Shown here piece after piece: positions 26,399 through 35,037 of a stretch of DNA of 64,000 bases; position 1 is the first letter of the stretch, and each line of letters begins with the position of its first letter. Below the pieces are notes generated by a model. The model was not told the origin of the DNA. It saw nothing but the letters and a program-made list of their open reading frames with translations, and ran no database searches. The DNA is from Nonomuraea candida. GTDB lineage: Bacteria > Actinomycetota > Actinomycetes > Streptosporangiales > Streptosporangiaceae. Where the stretch lies: positions 248,001-312,000 of the forward strand of contig NZ_JOAG01000005.1 in assembly GCF_000725485.1 (NCBI RefSeq), read 5' to 3'. The position numbers and the translations under genes are program-made.

Positions 26399-27033
26399 TC
26401 CCGCTGCCGATGCGAGAGATCGCGCCGGGCGCGGTGCACGTGCCCGGCTGGCTGACGCTCGACGAGCAGCGCCACCTCGTCCGGGCCTGCCGCGAGTGGG
26501 CGCGGGGCCCGGTGCCGATGCGGCACACGGCGCTGCCCGGGGGCGGCGTCATGTCGGTGCGCACGGTCTGCCTGGGCTGGCACTGGCAGCCGTACCGCTA
26601 CACCCGGCTGGCGCACGACGTGAACGGCCGGCGGGTGGCGGAGCTCCCCGGGTGGCTGGCCGAGCTGGGCCGCCGCGCGCTGGCCGAGGCGTACGGCGGC
26701 AGCCCGGCGTACGAGCCCGACACCGCCCTGATCAACTTCTACGACGACCAGGCCCGGATGGGCATGCACCAGGACAAGGACGAGAGGTCCGACGCCCCGG
26801 TGGTGTCGCTGAGCATCGGCGACGCCTGCCTGTTCCGCTTCGGCAACACCGAGACGCGCGGGCGGCCGTACACCGACGTGCGCCTCGAATCCGGTGACCT
26901 GTTCGTCTTCGGCGGGCCGTCGCGCTTCGCCTACCACGGCGTGCCGAAGGTCTACCCCGGCACCGGCGACCCCGCCACGGGGCTGGCCGCCGGCCGCCTC
27001 AACCTCACGCTGCGGGTCACCGGTCTGCGGTGA
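26395..27033 (+). CDS. alkB: AlkB-family DNA/RNA demethylase (2OG-Fe(II) oxygenase)
   Basis: 212 residues, GTG start overlapping the previous stop. The iron ligands are H125 and D127 in GMHQDKDE and H181 in FAYHGV; R201 and R207 in RLNLTLRVTG bind 2-oxoglutarate, the classic AlkB pattern. YRYTRLAHDVNG and ALINFYDDQARMG are conserved too. It oxidatively removes methyl groups from 1-methyladenine and 3-methylcytosine. With ogt upstream it completes a small alkylation-damage operon. It converges on the HTH gene with a 10-base gap. Confidence 0.95.
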   Translation: MIPLPMREIAPGAVHVPGWLTLDEQRHLVRACREWARGPVPMRHTALPGGGVMSVRTVCLGWHWQPYRYTRLAHDVNGRRVAELPGWLAELGRRALAEAYGGSPAYEPDTALINFYDDQARMGMHQDKDERSDAPVVSLSIGDACLFRFGNTETRGRPYTDVRLESGDLFVFGGPSRFAYHGVPKVYPGTGDPATGLAAGRLNLTLRVTGLR

Positions 27034-27043
27034 GCCGCAGCCG

Positions 27044-27733
27044 TCACTGGTCCACGGTGACGTATCCGAACTCGTCGTCGGAGAGCGTGCGGCGCAGCGT
27101 GCGCAGCACCTTGGCCGGGTCGTCGGAGGGCCCCTGCACGTAGAAGGGCCTGCCGTCGCGGCCGAACGTGATCGCCGACTCGCCCTCCCACTTGCCCAGC
27201 AGGTCGGCGCCGGGCCCGAAGGCGTCGTCCGGCTCGAACCCGAGCGTGCGGGCGTAGTCGATCGAGCCGAAGACCAGGTGCCTGACCAGCTCGATCGGGA
27301 CCTCCTGCCAGCCGGTGTACTCGCCGAAGAAGTATTCGCGGAACTGGCTGAGCTGGCGGTGGTCGATCACGTCGGGGCCGATGGCGTTCTTCACGCCCAT
27401 GCAGTAGACGTCGGCGAGGTAGCCGCAGACGTGCAGCCGGTCCCAGCCGTGCCGCCGGGCGACGAGCACGGACACCATGCCGCCCACGCCGGCGTCGGGG
27501 GCCTCGTCCGCCCAGCCGCGCGCCGGGTCGACGCCCAGGCCCTCGCTCCAGCCCACGTTGATCCAGCAGCCGACGACCTCGGCCTCGGCGGGCTCGGCCG
27601 TCCCGGCGCCCTCCGCGGCGATGGCGCGGATCAGCGGCGCCACGGCGGACGGGGAGACCTTGAGCGCGCGGGCGATCTCCTTGGGGGACTTGCCCTGCAG
27701 GCGCAGCTCGCGTACCTGCTCTTTCAGAGTCAT
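27044..27733 (-). CDS. HTH-domain protein of unknown function
   Basis: 229 residues. The first 45 form a helix-turn-helix (VRELRLQGKSPKEIARALKVSPSAVAPLIR) like those of resolvases or sigma-factor region 4. The remaining 180 residues are one conserved domain, INVGWSEGLGVDP, SVLVARRHGWDRLHVCGYLADVYCMGVKNAIGP and YFFGEYTGWQEVPIELVRHLVFG, found in many actinobacterial proteins as far as I recall, without an assigned function. The second part does not look like a ligand-binding regulator domain. Monocistronic and convergent with alkB. Confidence 0.75.
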   Translation of the reverse strand: MTLKEQVRELRLQGKSPKEIARALKVSPSAVAPLIRAIAAEGAGTAEPAEAEVVGCWINVGWSEGLGVDPARGWADEAPDAGVGGMVSVLVARRHGWDRLHVCGYLADVYCMGVKNAIGPDVIDHRQLSQFREYFFGEYTGWQEVPIELVRHLVFGSIDYARTLGFEPDDAFGPGADLLGKWEGESAITFGRDGRPFYVQGPSDDPAKVLRTLRRTLSDDEFGYVTVDQ

Positions 27734-27792
27734 TGCGGCAGCCTAGCGGGGATCGCCGCAGGCGGTGAGCCATCACCAGCGGTCCGGCGGAA

Positions 27793-27846
27793 GCCCAGAG
27801 CCCAGAGCCCGGAACCGGGAACCGGGAACCCGGAGCCCGGAGCCCC
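27793..27846. repeat. Short-period repeats (7-8 bases)
   Basis: Runs of CCCAGAG, CCGGGAA and CCCGGAG motifs fill the gap between the HTH gene and the end of the DUF488 gene. No function is apparent. Confidence 0.6.
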
Positions 27847-27850
27847 CGGG

Positions 27851-28213
27851 TCAGTGCCGGAGCAGTTCGGCGAGCACCGCGGCCGAGCTGATCTCGGCGT
27901 CCTTGGTGGCCGTCAGCAGGGTCACCCCGCCGTTGGCGGCCAGCTCGCGCAGGTGCGCCACCGCCTGCGCCCGCTCGGGGTAGGCCAGCTCCTCCCGGTA
28001 GCGGCGGGCGAACTCGGGGAACCGCTCGGGGTCGTGCCGGTACCAGGTGCGCAGCTCGGTGGAGGGGGCGACCTGCTTGCACCACTCGTCGAGGTCGAGC
28101 CCGGCCTTGGCGACCCCGCGCGGCCACATGCGATCGACCAGCACCCTGGCGCCGTCCTCCGCCGTCGGCTCCTCGTAGACCCGGCGCACCCGGACCCGGT
28201 TCGCGCGTGCCAT
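27851..28213 (-). CDS. DUF488-family protein
   Basis: 120 residues. VRVRRVYEEPTAEDGARVLVDRMWPRGV is the diagnostic start, followed by LDEWCKQVAPSTELRTWYRHDPERFPEFARRYREEL and GGVTLLTATKD, matching the YeaO-type DUF488 proteins of about 115-120 residues. Function unknown. ATG 28213 has GGAGGGGGA upstream. The next gene upstream, an esterase, ends 29 bases before it on the same strand, so the two may be co-transcribed. Confidence 0.88.
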   Translation of the reverse strand: MARANRVRVRRVYEEPTAEDGARVLVDRMWPRGVAKAGLDLDEWCKQVAPSTELRTWYRHDPERFPEFARRYREELAYPERAQAVAHLRELAANGGVTLLTATKDAEISSAAVLAELLRH

Positions 28214-28241
28214 CGCCGTCCCCCTCCTGTCCTGTTCTCCC

Positions 28242-29291
28242 CTATCTGCCCAGGTCACCCCCGGTCAGTCGGTGCGCCAGCCAGGACAGGGCCGGCGGAT
28301 AGCGGTATTCGATGCCTCCGTGGCCGGCGTCGAACAGCTCGAAGTGGATCCGCTCCGCCGGCACGCCCGCCGCCTCCAGGGCCCGGTGGAAGGCGACCGC
28401 GCCGAAGTCGAGGAAGTATTCGTCGCGGCTGCCCGCGTCCACCCAGATCGCCCGCATCGAGCGCAGCGCCTCGGCGTGGCGCGGCTCCCCGGCCATGACG
28501 ACCGGGTCCCTGGCCAGCCAGCGCCGCCACACCTCCGGCACGACGGCGCCCGTGTCGTCGAAGGGCAGGCGCACGGTGCCGTCCTCGTCGGCGGAGTAGG
28601 CGGCCGCGTAGGCGTACATCTCCAGCAGCTCCAGGTCGCCCTCCTTGGTGCCGGCCGGCCGGCCGCGGAAGTCGGCGAGGAAGGCGTCGTACGAGCCGCC
28701 GTACATGTCGCGGAGCCGGCGCGCCAGCTTGGGGAAGCTCGGCCGCGAGCTGACCTCGAACAGCGCGTCACCGGCGTGCGTGGCCAGCGCGCCGAACACG
28801 TCGGGCGCCAGCATGGCGGTCACCATGGCCCCGTAGCCGCCGCTCGACTTGCCGGTGACGGCCCGGTGGTCACGATCGGGCAGGGTGCGGTAGTGCGCGT
28901 CCACGTACGGGACGATCTCGTCGCGCAGGTAGGAGTGGTAGCGGCCGGTGGCGGGCGAGTCGAGATACTGGCTGCCGCCGAGCGAGGTCCAGGCGTCCAC
29001 GTACACGACGATGACGGGCGGCACGTCGCCGCCGGCGAACACCGCGTCGGCCAGCTCCGGGTACGGCTGCCGGAACGGCATCCGGTTGAACCACATGCCG
29101 ACGTGCCCGGTGTAGCCGAGCAGCACGTACACCGACGGGTAGCGGCGGCCGGGCTCGTCGTCGTATCCGGGCGGCACGTACACCACGAGCGGCCGCCGGT
29201 GCGGGTCGCCCAGCGGGTTGCCGCGCAGCAGCGCGCTGTCCACCTCGTGGTGATCGAGCCGGCCGGCCAGCTCGGCGGACCAGGGCAGCAT
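28242..29291 (-). CDS. Putative esterase (esterase D / feruloyl-esterase-like alpha/beta hydrolase)
   Basis: 349 residues, no signal peptide. PLVVYVPPGYDDEPGRRYPSVYVLLGY and HSYLRDEIVPYVDAHYRTLPDRDHRAVTGKSSGGYGAM mark the PF00756-type fold; S149 in GKSSG is the nucleophile, with D in VDAGSRDEYF and H in DAGHGG as the likely partners. It would cut carboxylic esters in the cytoplasm. ATG 29291 follows GGAGGAG. Followed after 28 bases by DUF488. Confidence 0.88.
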   Translation of the reverse strand: MLPWSAELAGRLDHHEVDSALLRGNPLGDPHRRPLVVYVPPGYDDEPGRRYPSVYVLLGYTGHVGMWFNRMPFRQPYPELADAVFAGGDVPPVIVVYVDAWTSLGGSQYLDSPATGRYHSYLRDEIVPYVDAHYRTLPDRDHRAVTGKSSGGYGAMVTAMLAPDVFGALATHAGDALFEVSSRPSFPKLARRLRDMYGGSYDAFLADFRGRPAGTKEGDLELLEMYAYAAAYSADEDGTVRLPFDDTGAVVPEVWRRWLARDPVVMAGEPRHAEALRSMRAIWVDAGSRDEYFLDFGAVAFHRALEAAGVPAERIHFELFDAGHGGIEYRYPPALSWLAHRLTGGDLGR

Positions 29292-29337
29292 GCGTTCTCC
29301 TCCCGATATCCCGAAAAAATGCTCTGGCAGGGCCAGG

Positions 29338-30552
29338 TCAGCCGACGGACGGCGTCACGGTGTCCACCGCGCCCTGCCCGACCGACCGCCCCGACACCAG
29401 CACGAGCGCCAGGTTGCGCAGGTCGGCGAGGCGTGAGAGCGGATCGCCCGCCACCGCGACGAGGTCGGCCCGCTTGCCGGGGTCGAGGCTGCCCGCGACC
29501 TCCCCCACCCCGCAGGCGTCGGCGGCCAGCACGGTGGCCATCTCGATGATCTCCGCGTTGCCGTAGCCGACCGTCGCGAACACCTCCAGGCCGCCCACGT
29601 AACCGTCGGTGGCGTTGGGGATGCCGCCGACGGCGAACCCGGCGTCGGTGCCCGCGATCTGGCGCACCCCGGCCTCGCGCATGCCGGCGATCCCGGCCAG
29701 CCAGTCCTGCAGCATCTTCTCCCCGTACACCTGGCGGATGCGCTCGGTCGCGCCGTGCACGGTGGGGCAGACGTACGTGCCGGACCGCGCGACCAGGTCG
29801 GCCAGCTCCGGGTCGAAGCGGTGACCGGAGGCGGTGAGGAACGAGCAGTGCTCGATGGTGGTCACGCCGGCCTCGACGCAGCTGCGGATCGAGGCGTGCG
29901 CGTGGGCGTGCGCCGCCACGCCCTTGCCGCGCGCGGCGGCCTCCTCGACGACCACGCGGAGCTGCCCGGTGTCGTACTGCGGCACCCAGCTCGGCGGCGC
30001 GGACGGCGTCATCAGGCCGCCGGAGGCCATCACCTTGAGGCAGTCGGCGCCCGCGCGCAGGTTCTCCCTGGCCACGCGGCGGATGGCGGGCTCGTCGTCG
30101 GCCTCGCCGCCCATGTACCAGCAGTGGCCGCCGGTGATGGTGATCGGCCTGGTGGCGGCCACGAGGTGGGGGCCGACGGCCAGGCCCTCCTCGATCGCGT
30201 CGCGCAGCGCCAGGTCGAGGAAGCCGCGCGCGCCCAGGTCGCGGGCGGTGGTGACGCCGGCGGAGACGAGCTTGCGGGCGTTCTCGGCCATCCGCAGCAG
30301 CAGGTGGTGGTCGCTCTCGGGGCTGCGCCGGGTCACCGGATCGACCTTGTCGTCGAAGCCGAGGTGCACGTGCGCGTCGATCATCCCGGGCAGCACCGTG
30401 TGCCCCGGCAGGTCGAGGACGTCGTCCGCCGCGCCGGCGCTGCCCCGCGGCCCCACCGAGACGATCTTCCCCTTGTCGATGAGGACCTCGCCGTTCGCGA
30501 TCACCTCTCCCCGGCGGCCGGTGAGCACCCTGTCCGCGCGAATGATCCGCAT
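29338..30552 (-). CDS. Metal-dependent amidohydrolase (imidazolonepropionase/prolidase-like)
   Basis: 404 residues. MIDAHVHLGFDD gives the HxH metal pair; ADCLKVMASGG holds the bridging Lys, AHAHAHASIRSCVEAGVTTIEH gives the later His ligands, and AGTDAGF the Asp. SLDPGKRADLVAVAGDPL is the usual C-terminal strand. Relatives cleave Xaa-Pro/Xaa-Arg dipeptides or other cyclic and acyl amides, so the substrate cannot be fixed. It is followed by the esterase gene 46 bases downstream on the same strand. Confidence 0.9.
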   Translation of the reverse strand: MRIIRADRVLTGRRGEVIANGEVLIDKGKIVSVGPRGSAGAADDVLDLPGHTVLPGMIDAHVHLGFDDKVDPVTRRSPESDHHLLLRMAENARKLVSAGVTTARDLGARGFLDLALRDAIEEGLAVGPHLVAATRPITITGGHCWYMGGEADDEPAIRRVARENLRAGADCLKVMASGGLMTPSAPPSWVPQYDTGQLRVVVEEAAARGKGVAAHAHAHASIRSCVEAGVTTIEHCSFLTASGHRFDPELADLVARSGTYVCPTVHGATERIRQVYGEKMLQDWLAGIAGMREAGVRQIAGTDAGFAVGGIPNATDGYVGGLEVFATVGYGNAEIIEMATVLAADACGVGEVAGSLDPGKRADLVAVAGDPLSRLADLRNLALVLVSGRSVGQGAVDTVTPSVG

Positions 30553-30652
30553 GAACTCAGCGTGCCACGCGTCTAAAGGTCACGAGAAGGGGATCGTAAG
30601 CCTCGCGCGTCATGGTGGGGACATACGACAGACCGACAGGGAGGAACAGGAC

Positions 30653-31111
30653 ATGACCCAGACCGCCGAGTACGACCTGATCCGCATCTTCGACGCCCCT
30701 CGCGAGCTGGTGTGGGCCGCCTGGACCGAGCCCGAGCGCTTCTCCCGCTGGTTCGGGCCCGCGACGCTGACCGCGCCGGTGGGCCGGATCAGCCTGGACG
30801 TGCGCCCCGGCGGGGTCTGGCGCTCCACGCTGGTGGGCGAGGAGGGGTTCGAGGTGACGCTGGACGGGACGTACCGGGAGGTCGAGGCGCCCGAGCGGCT
30901 GGTCTTCACCACCGGCGACCCCGACCACCCCGGCGACGCGCCCGCCTCCGTCGTGACCGTCGGCCTGACCGAGACGGACGGCAAGACCGAGATGCGCTTC
31001 CACCAGTACGGCGTCAACACCGACCAGGAGCACGCCGCGCAGGCCAAGGAGGGCTGGAACGAGTTCTTCGACCGCCTGGCCGCCTACGTCAAGTCCCCCT
31101 CCCTCATTTGA
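30653..31111 (+). CDS. SRPBCC/AHSA1 (START-like) domain protein
   Basis: 152 residues. LIRIFDAPRELVWAAWTEPERFSRWFGP is the conserved AHSA1 start and GWNEFFDRLAAYVK the final helix. The fold makes a hydrophobic cavity; relatives are stress or ligand-binding proteins, often paired with an ArsR regulator, but none is adjacent here. Start ATG 30653 has GGGAGG nine bases upstream. Converges with the SARP gene, 30 bases apart. Confidence 0.9.
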   Translation: MTQTAEYDLIRIFDAPRELVWAAWTEPERFSRWFGPATLTAPVGRISLDVRPGGVWRSTLVGEEGFEVTLDGTYREVEAPERLVFTTGDPDHPGDAPASVVTVGLTETDGKTEMRFHQYGVNTDQEHAAQAKEGWNEFFDRLAAYVKSPSLI

Positions 31112-31141
31112 GGAGCGGATCCTGCGGGCGGGCGCGGCGGG

Positions 31142-34100
31142 TCAGAGCAGCTTGTCGGCGTCGTCGAGCTTGTGGGCGGCGCCCTGCTCGTACGCCCGCG
31201 CGAACGCCTCCTCCCCGAGCGCCTCGCGCGCCCGAGCCGTGGCCCGGTCGATGTCCACCAGCTCCGAGATGCCCACCGTGAGCTGGTTGGCCTCCCTGAC
31301 CGCCGCCGCCAGCCCGAGCAGCAGGGCCGCCTTCTCGGTGCCGCCCGCGGCGGCCGCGGCCCCGACCACGGCGCTCGACGACGTCCGGGGATCGCCGATC
31401 TTCCGGCCGAACGCCAGCGCCTCGGCGTGCAGCTCCATGGCCGCCGCCGGGTCGCCGCGCAGCTCCTTGAGATGGCCCAGCTCGATGAGCGTGTCGGGCA
31501 GGTGCAGGGCGGGCTCGCCGTCGGGGTCCCGCGACAGCCCTTCGAGCAGGTGGTTCAGGTGCCGCTCGGCCAGGTCGAGCCGCCCGGCCCGGCGCGCGGC
31601 GTAGGCCAGGCCCATCTCGGCCATGGTCGCGCCCTTCATGTACCCCTGGGCGCTGGCCTGCTTCAGCGCCCGCTCGCACAGCTCCGTGGCGCGGACGTAC
31701 TCGCCGCTCTGCAGCGCCACCCAGCCGAGCCAGGCGGTGTGCGTGGCGACCTCGGCCCACAGCCCCAGGTCCTCGGCCATCCGCAGCCCCTCGCCGAAGA
31801 GCCGGTTGGCGCCCTCGGCGTCCTGCCGCATCTCGGCCAGCGACGCCAGCCACTCGGTGGCCCGCAGCAGCCCCCACCGGTCGCCCAGCTCGGTGAACAG
31901 CCGGGCGCTCTCCCCCGCGATCCGCTCGATCGCCTCGGTGTCGCGCACGGTGAAGGCGTCCATGGCCTGCCTGCTGAGCGCGGTGGCGATCCCCCATCGG
32001 TCGCCGACCTGCCGGAACGTGGCCAGCGCCCGCTCCGTCAGCTCCTGCCCGGTCGGCATGTCCTCGACGTGCAGCCCGAGAAACAGCTCGGCCCTGGCCC
32101 GCTGCCCCGGGTCGGGCACCGCCTCCAGCGCGGCCTTCCAGTCCACCCGCTCGCCGAGCATGACCGCGTACCCGGCCTCCCACGCCGCCGCCCTGGCCCG
32201 CTCGGGGTCGTCGTCGCCGGCCGGGCGGGGGACGGACAGCGCCGTCGCCAGCGCCCGCCGGCCCTCGGCCAGCCGGCCGCGCAGGAACCAGTACCAGGCC
32301 AGGGCGTTCACCAGGCGGGCCGCGCCGCCGGCGTCCCCCTGGGCCGCCGCGGTGTCGAGCGCCGCCCGCATGTTGGCGGCCTCGGCGTCCAGGCGCAGCA
32401 GCCAGTCGCGCTGCTCGGGGCCGTACAGCTCGGGCTCGGCCCGCACGGCGAGCTCCAGGTAGTGGCGCAGGTGCGCCCGCCGCACGCGGTCGAGCTCGCC
32501 CGCGTCGGCCATCCTGGCCAGGCAGTACTCCGACACCGACTCCAGCAGCCGGTACCTGACCCCGGCCGGGGCGTCCACGACCACCACCAGCGAACGATCG
32601 ACGAGCCTGGCCAGCACGTCCAGCACATCCAGCGCGTCCAGCGCGGCCGGCCCTGGGGCGGGATCACCATCGCCGGAGGACGAGCCGGCGGCGCAGACGG
32701 CCTCCGCCGCCTCCAGCGTGCAGCCGTCGGCGTGCACCGCCAGGCGGCGCAGGACCACCCGCTCCTCCTGCGACAGCAGGTCCCAGCTCCAGTCGATCAC
32801 CGCGGTGAGCGTCTGCTGGCGGGCGGGCGCGCCGCGCTGGCCGGAGGCCAGCAGCCGGAACCGGTCGTCCAGCCGGGCCACCACGCCCTGCACGCCGAGC
32901 GCCCGCACGCGGGTGGCGGCCAGCTCCAGCGCCAGCGGGATGCCGTCGAGCCGCCGGCAGAGCTGCGCGACGGCCTGCGCGTTGCCCGCCTCCAGCCGGA
33001 ACCCGCGGGCCGAGGCGGCGGCCCTGGCCACGAAGAGGCGCACGGCGTCGGAACGTGCCATCGCGGCCAGGTCGGCGCTGGTGGGCACGTCGAGCGGCGG
33101 CACGTTCCACAACACCTCGCCCGCCACCGCCAGCGGCTCCCGGCTCGTGGCCAGGATCCGCAGGTCGGGGCAGGCCCGCAGGAGCAGCTCGGCCAGCTCG
33201 GCGACCTGCTCGACCAGGTGCTCGCAGTTGTCCAGCACGAGCAGCATGCGCCTGGGCCTGAGCACGGCCGCCAGCCGCGCCGCCAGAGCCGCCTCGCCCG
33301 GCCCCGCCGCCAGAGCCGCCTCGCCCGGCCCCGCCGCGTCCCCGGCGGGAAGCGCGGGCGTGGCCTCCTCCCTGATGTCCAGGGCCGCCATCACCGCCTC
33401 GGCCGGCGAGCGGGACGCCTGGTCGAGGGCGACCAGCCAGGTGCCGTCCGCGAAGTCGGCCAGCAGCCGGTTCGCCACCTCCAGCGCCAGCCGGGTCTTG
33501 CCGACCCCGCCGCTGCCGGTGAGCGTCACCAGCCGCTCCTCCCCGACCAGCCCGCACACCTCGGCCAGGGCCTCGTCCCTGCCGATCAGCTTGCTGACGG
33601 AGGCGGGCAGGTTGGTCGTGGGCCGCTCGGCGGGCACGCTCAGCGCCGGGTCCTGCCCGAGTATCGCCTGGTGCAGCGCGACCAGCTCGGGCCCGGGGTC
33701 GAGGCCGAGCTCCTCGGCCAGCCGCTCGCGCAGCTCGCCGAAACTGGCCAGCGCCTCGCTCTGCCGTCCCGCCCGGTAGAGGGCGCGCATGTGCACGGCG
33801 CGCAGCCGCTCGCGCAGCGGATGCCGCCCCACCAGGTCGCCCAGCTCGCCCACGAGCAGCGCGTGCTCGCCCAGCTCCAGCCGGGCCTCGGCGTGCTGCT
33901 CCAGCGCCGACAGCCGCTGCTCCTCCAGCCGGTGCACGGCCGACCTCGTGTACTCCTCGTCCACGAAGTCCGCGTACGCCGGCCCCCGCCACAGCGCCAG
34001 CGCCTCCCCCAGCAGCCCCGCCTTCGTCCTGGGGCTGTCGGCCGCCTCGGCCCTGGTCAGCAGCTCCGCGAAGCGGATGGCGTCCACCGCCCCGGCGTCG

Positions 34101-34387
34101 GCGCGCAGCAGGTAGCCGGGGGCCCGGGACACCACCAGGTTCTTGCCGCCCGGCTCGGCGTCCTCGAACGCCTTGCGCAGCTGGGAGACGCGCACCTGCA
34201 GCGCCCCCGCCGGGTTGGCCGGAGGCTCCTCACCCCACAGGTCGTCGACCAGCCGGTCCACCGAGACCGGGTGTCCCTCGTGGACGAGCAGGTCCACCAG
34301 CAGCGCCCGGACCTTCAGCCCAGGGATCGTCACGGGCTCCCCGGCGTCCGTCCAGACGGCCAGCGGCCCCAGCACCCCAAATCGCAT
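31142..34387 (-). CDS. AfsR/SARP-type regulator with NB-ARC and TPR domains
   Basis: 1081 residues from MRFGVLGPLAV (34387); an upstream in-frame extension lacks family similarity. Order: OmpR-like winged helix about 15-90 (GALQVRVSQLRKAF), bacterial transcriptional activation domain about 97-245 (ARLELGEHALLVGELGDLV), NB-ARC ATPase with Walker A TGSGGVGKTRLA at about 285 and MLLVLDNCEH, then a long TPR-rich C-terminus from about 640. A nine-residue unit, AAGPGEAAL, is duplicated in the ATPase. SARP proteins activate antibiotic or stress genes; no biosynthetic cluster lies nearby, so the target is unknown. Confidence 0.93.
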   Translation of the reverse strand: MRFGVLGPLAVWTDAGEPVTIPGLKVRALLVDLLVHEGHPVSVDRLVDDLWGEEPPANPAGALQVRVSQLRKAFEDAEPGGKNLVVSRAPGYLLRADAGAVDAIRFAELLTRAEAADSPRTKAGLLGEALALWRGPAYADFVDEEYTRSAVHRLEEQRLSALEQHAEARLELGEHALLVGELGDLVGRHPLRERLRAVHMRALYRAGRQSEALASFGELRERLAEELGLDPGPELVALHQAILGQDPALSVPAERPTTNLPASVSKLIGRDEALAEVCGLVGEERLVTLTGSGGVGKTRLALEVANRLLADFADGTWLVALDQASRSPAEAVMAALDIREEATPALPAGDAAGPGEAALAAGPGEAALAARLAAVLRPRRMLLVLDNCEHLVEQVAELAELLLRACPDLRILATSREPLAVAGEVLWNVPPLDVPTSADLAAMARSDAVRLFVARAAASARGFRLEAGNAQAVAQLCRRLDGIPLALELAATRVRALGVQGVVARLDDRFRLLASGQRGAPARQQTLTAVIDWSWDLLSQEERVVLRRLAVHADGCTLEAAEAVCAAGSSSGDGDPAPGPAALDALDVLDVLARLVDRSLVVVVDAPAGVRYRLLESVSEYCLARMADAGELDRVRRAHLRHYLELAVRAEPELYGPEQRDWLLRLDAEAANMRAALDTAAAQGDAGGAARLVNALAWYWFLRGRLAEGRRALATALSVPRPAGDDDPERARAAAWEAGYAVMLGERVDWKAALEAVPDPGQRARAELFLGLHVEDMPTGQELTERALATFRQVGDRWGIATALSRQAMDAFTVRDTEAIERIAGESARLFTELGDRWGLLRATEWLASLAEMRQDAEGANRLFGEGLRMAEDLGLWAEVATHTAWLGWVALQSGEYVRATELCERALKQASAQGYMKGATMAEMGLAYAARRAGRLDLAERHLNHLLEGLSRDPDGEPALHLPDTLIELGHLKELRGDPAAAMELHAEALAFGRKIGDPRTSSSAVVGAAAAAGGTEKAALLLGLAAAVREANQLTVGISELVDIDRATARAREALGEEAFARAYEQGAAHKLDDADKLL

Positions 34388-34507
34388 GCTCGTCACCCTA
34401 TTCGTGCGGACGAGGTCACGAGAAGCGGCGCAACAGCCCGCACCGCCTGCCCCGCTGCCCTCCTCCACCCTCAGGCCGCGGGTCCCTCCGGCACCTGCCG
34501 GGGGCGC

Positions 34508-34855
34508 CTATCTCGGGGCCTTCCTCGCAGACCCCCGATACAGCTCCGCGTCGTAACGGCGCTCGTTGTCGTCGAGCTTGTCCCGCGCGGCCTCCACCAG
34601 ATCGACCCCCAGGACGTCCGCCAGCCGCACGAGGTAGAGGGCCACGTCGCCCAGCTCGGTGCGCATCCTGGCCAGCGTCTCCGGGTCGGGGCTGCCCGAC
34701 TCCTCGGCCGTCAGCCACTGGAACTCCGCCACCAGCTCCCCGACCTCGCCCGCCAGCGCCATCGCCAGGTTCTTCGGCGTGTGGAAGCGCTCCCACTCCC
34801 TGACCCGCGCGAACTCGCGCAGCCGCGCGGCAAGCTGCTCCAACTCCGTCGTCAC
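34508..34855 (-). CDS. MazG-like nucleotide pyrophosphohydrolase
   Basis: 115 residues. The all-alpha NTP-PPase motif is EVGELVAEFQW then ELGDVALYLVRLAD (ExxE...ExxD), as in RS21-C6/dCTPase-type house-cleaning enzymes; FHTPKNLAMALAGE is also typical. It would hydrolyse non-canonical or excess nucleoside triphosphates to monophosphates. The start is GTG 34855. The start region is echoed twice upstream (see the repeat). Confidence 0.9.
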   Translation of the reverse strand: MTTELEQLAARLREFARVREWERFHTPKNLAMALAGEVGELVAEFQWLTAEESGSPDPETLARMRTELGDVALYLVRLADVLGVDLVEAARDKLDDNERRYDAELYRGSARKAPR

Positions 34856-34924
34856 ACCGCAGGACCCTACCGAGTCCAGTCGTCACACCGCGGGACGCTG
34901 CCCGGCCGTCACACCGCGGGACGC
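34851..34924. repeat. Three direct repeats carrying the start region of the MazG-like gene
   Basis: GTCACACCGC(A/G)GGAC occurs at 34851, 34882 and 34908. The first includes the GTG start codon and its upstream bases. The spacing is 31 and 26 bases. Confidence 0.7.
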
Positions 34925-35037
34925 CGCCGGGGAGGCGGGTAGGTTGCTGAAGGTGAATGCGTCGAACTGTTCCTGCTGGACCGGAGGTTGATGGAGATCG
35001 CGCAGACCGTTCCCCCGGAACCGCCGGCGCACGATCA

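Noticed and set aside
31172..34942. 1256-codon frame antisense to the SARP gene
   Set aside because: Shadow frame; the minus-strand protein has clear ordered domains, this one has none.
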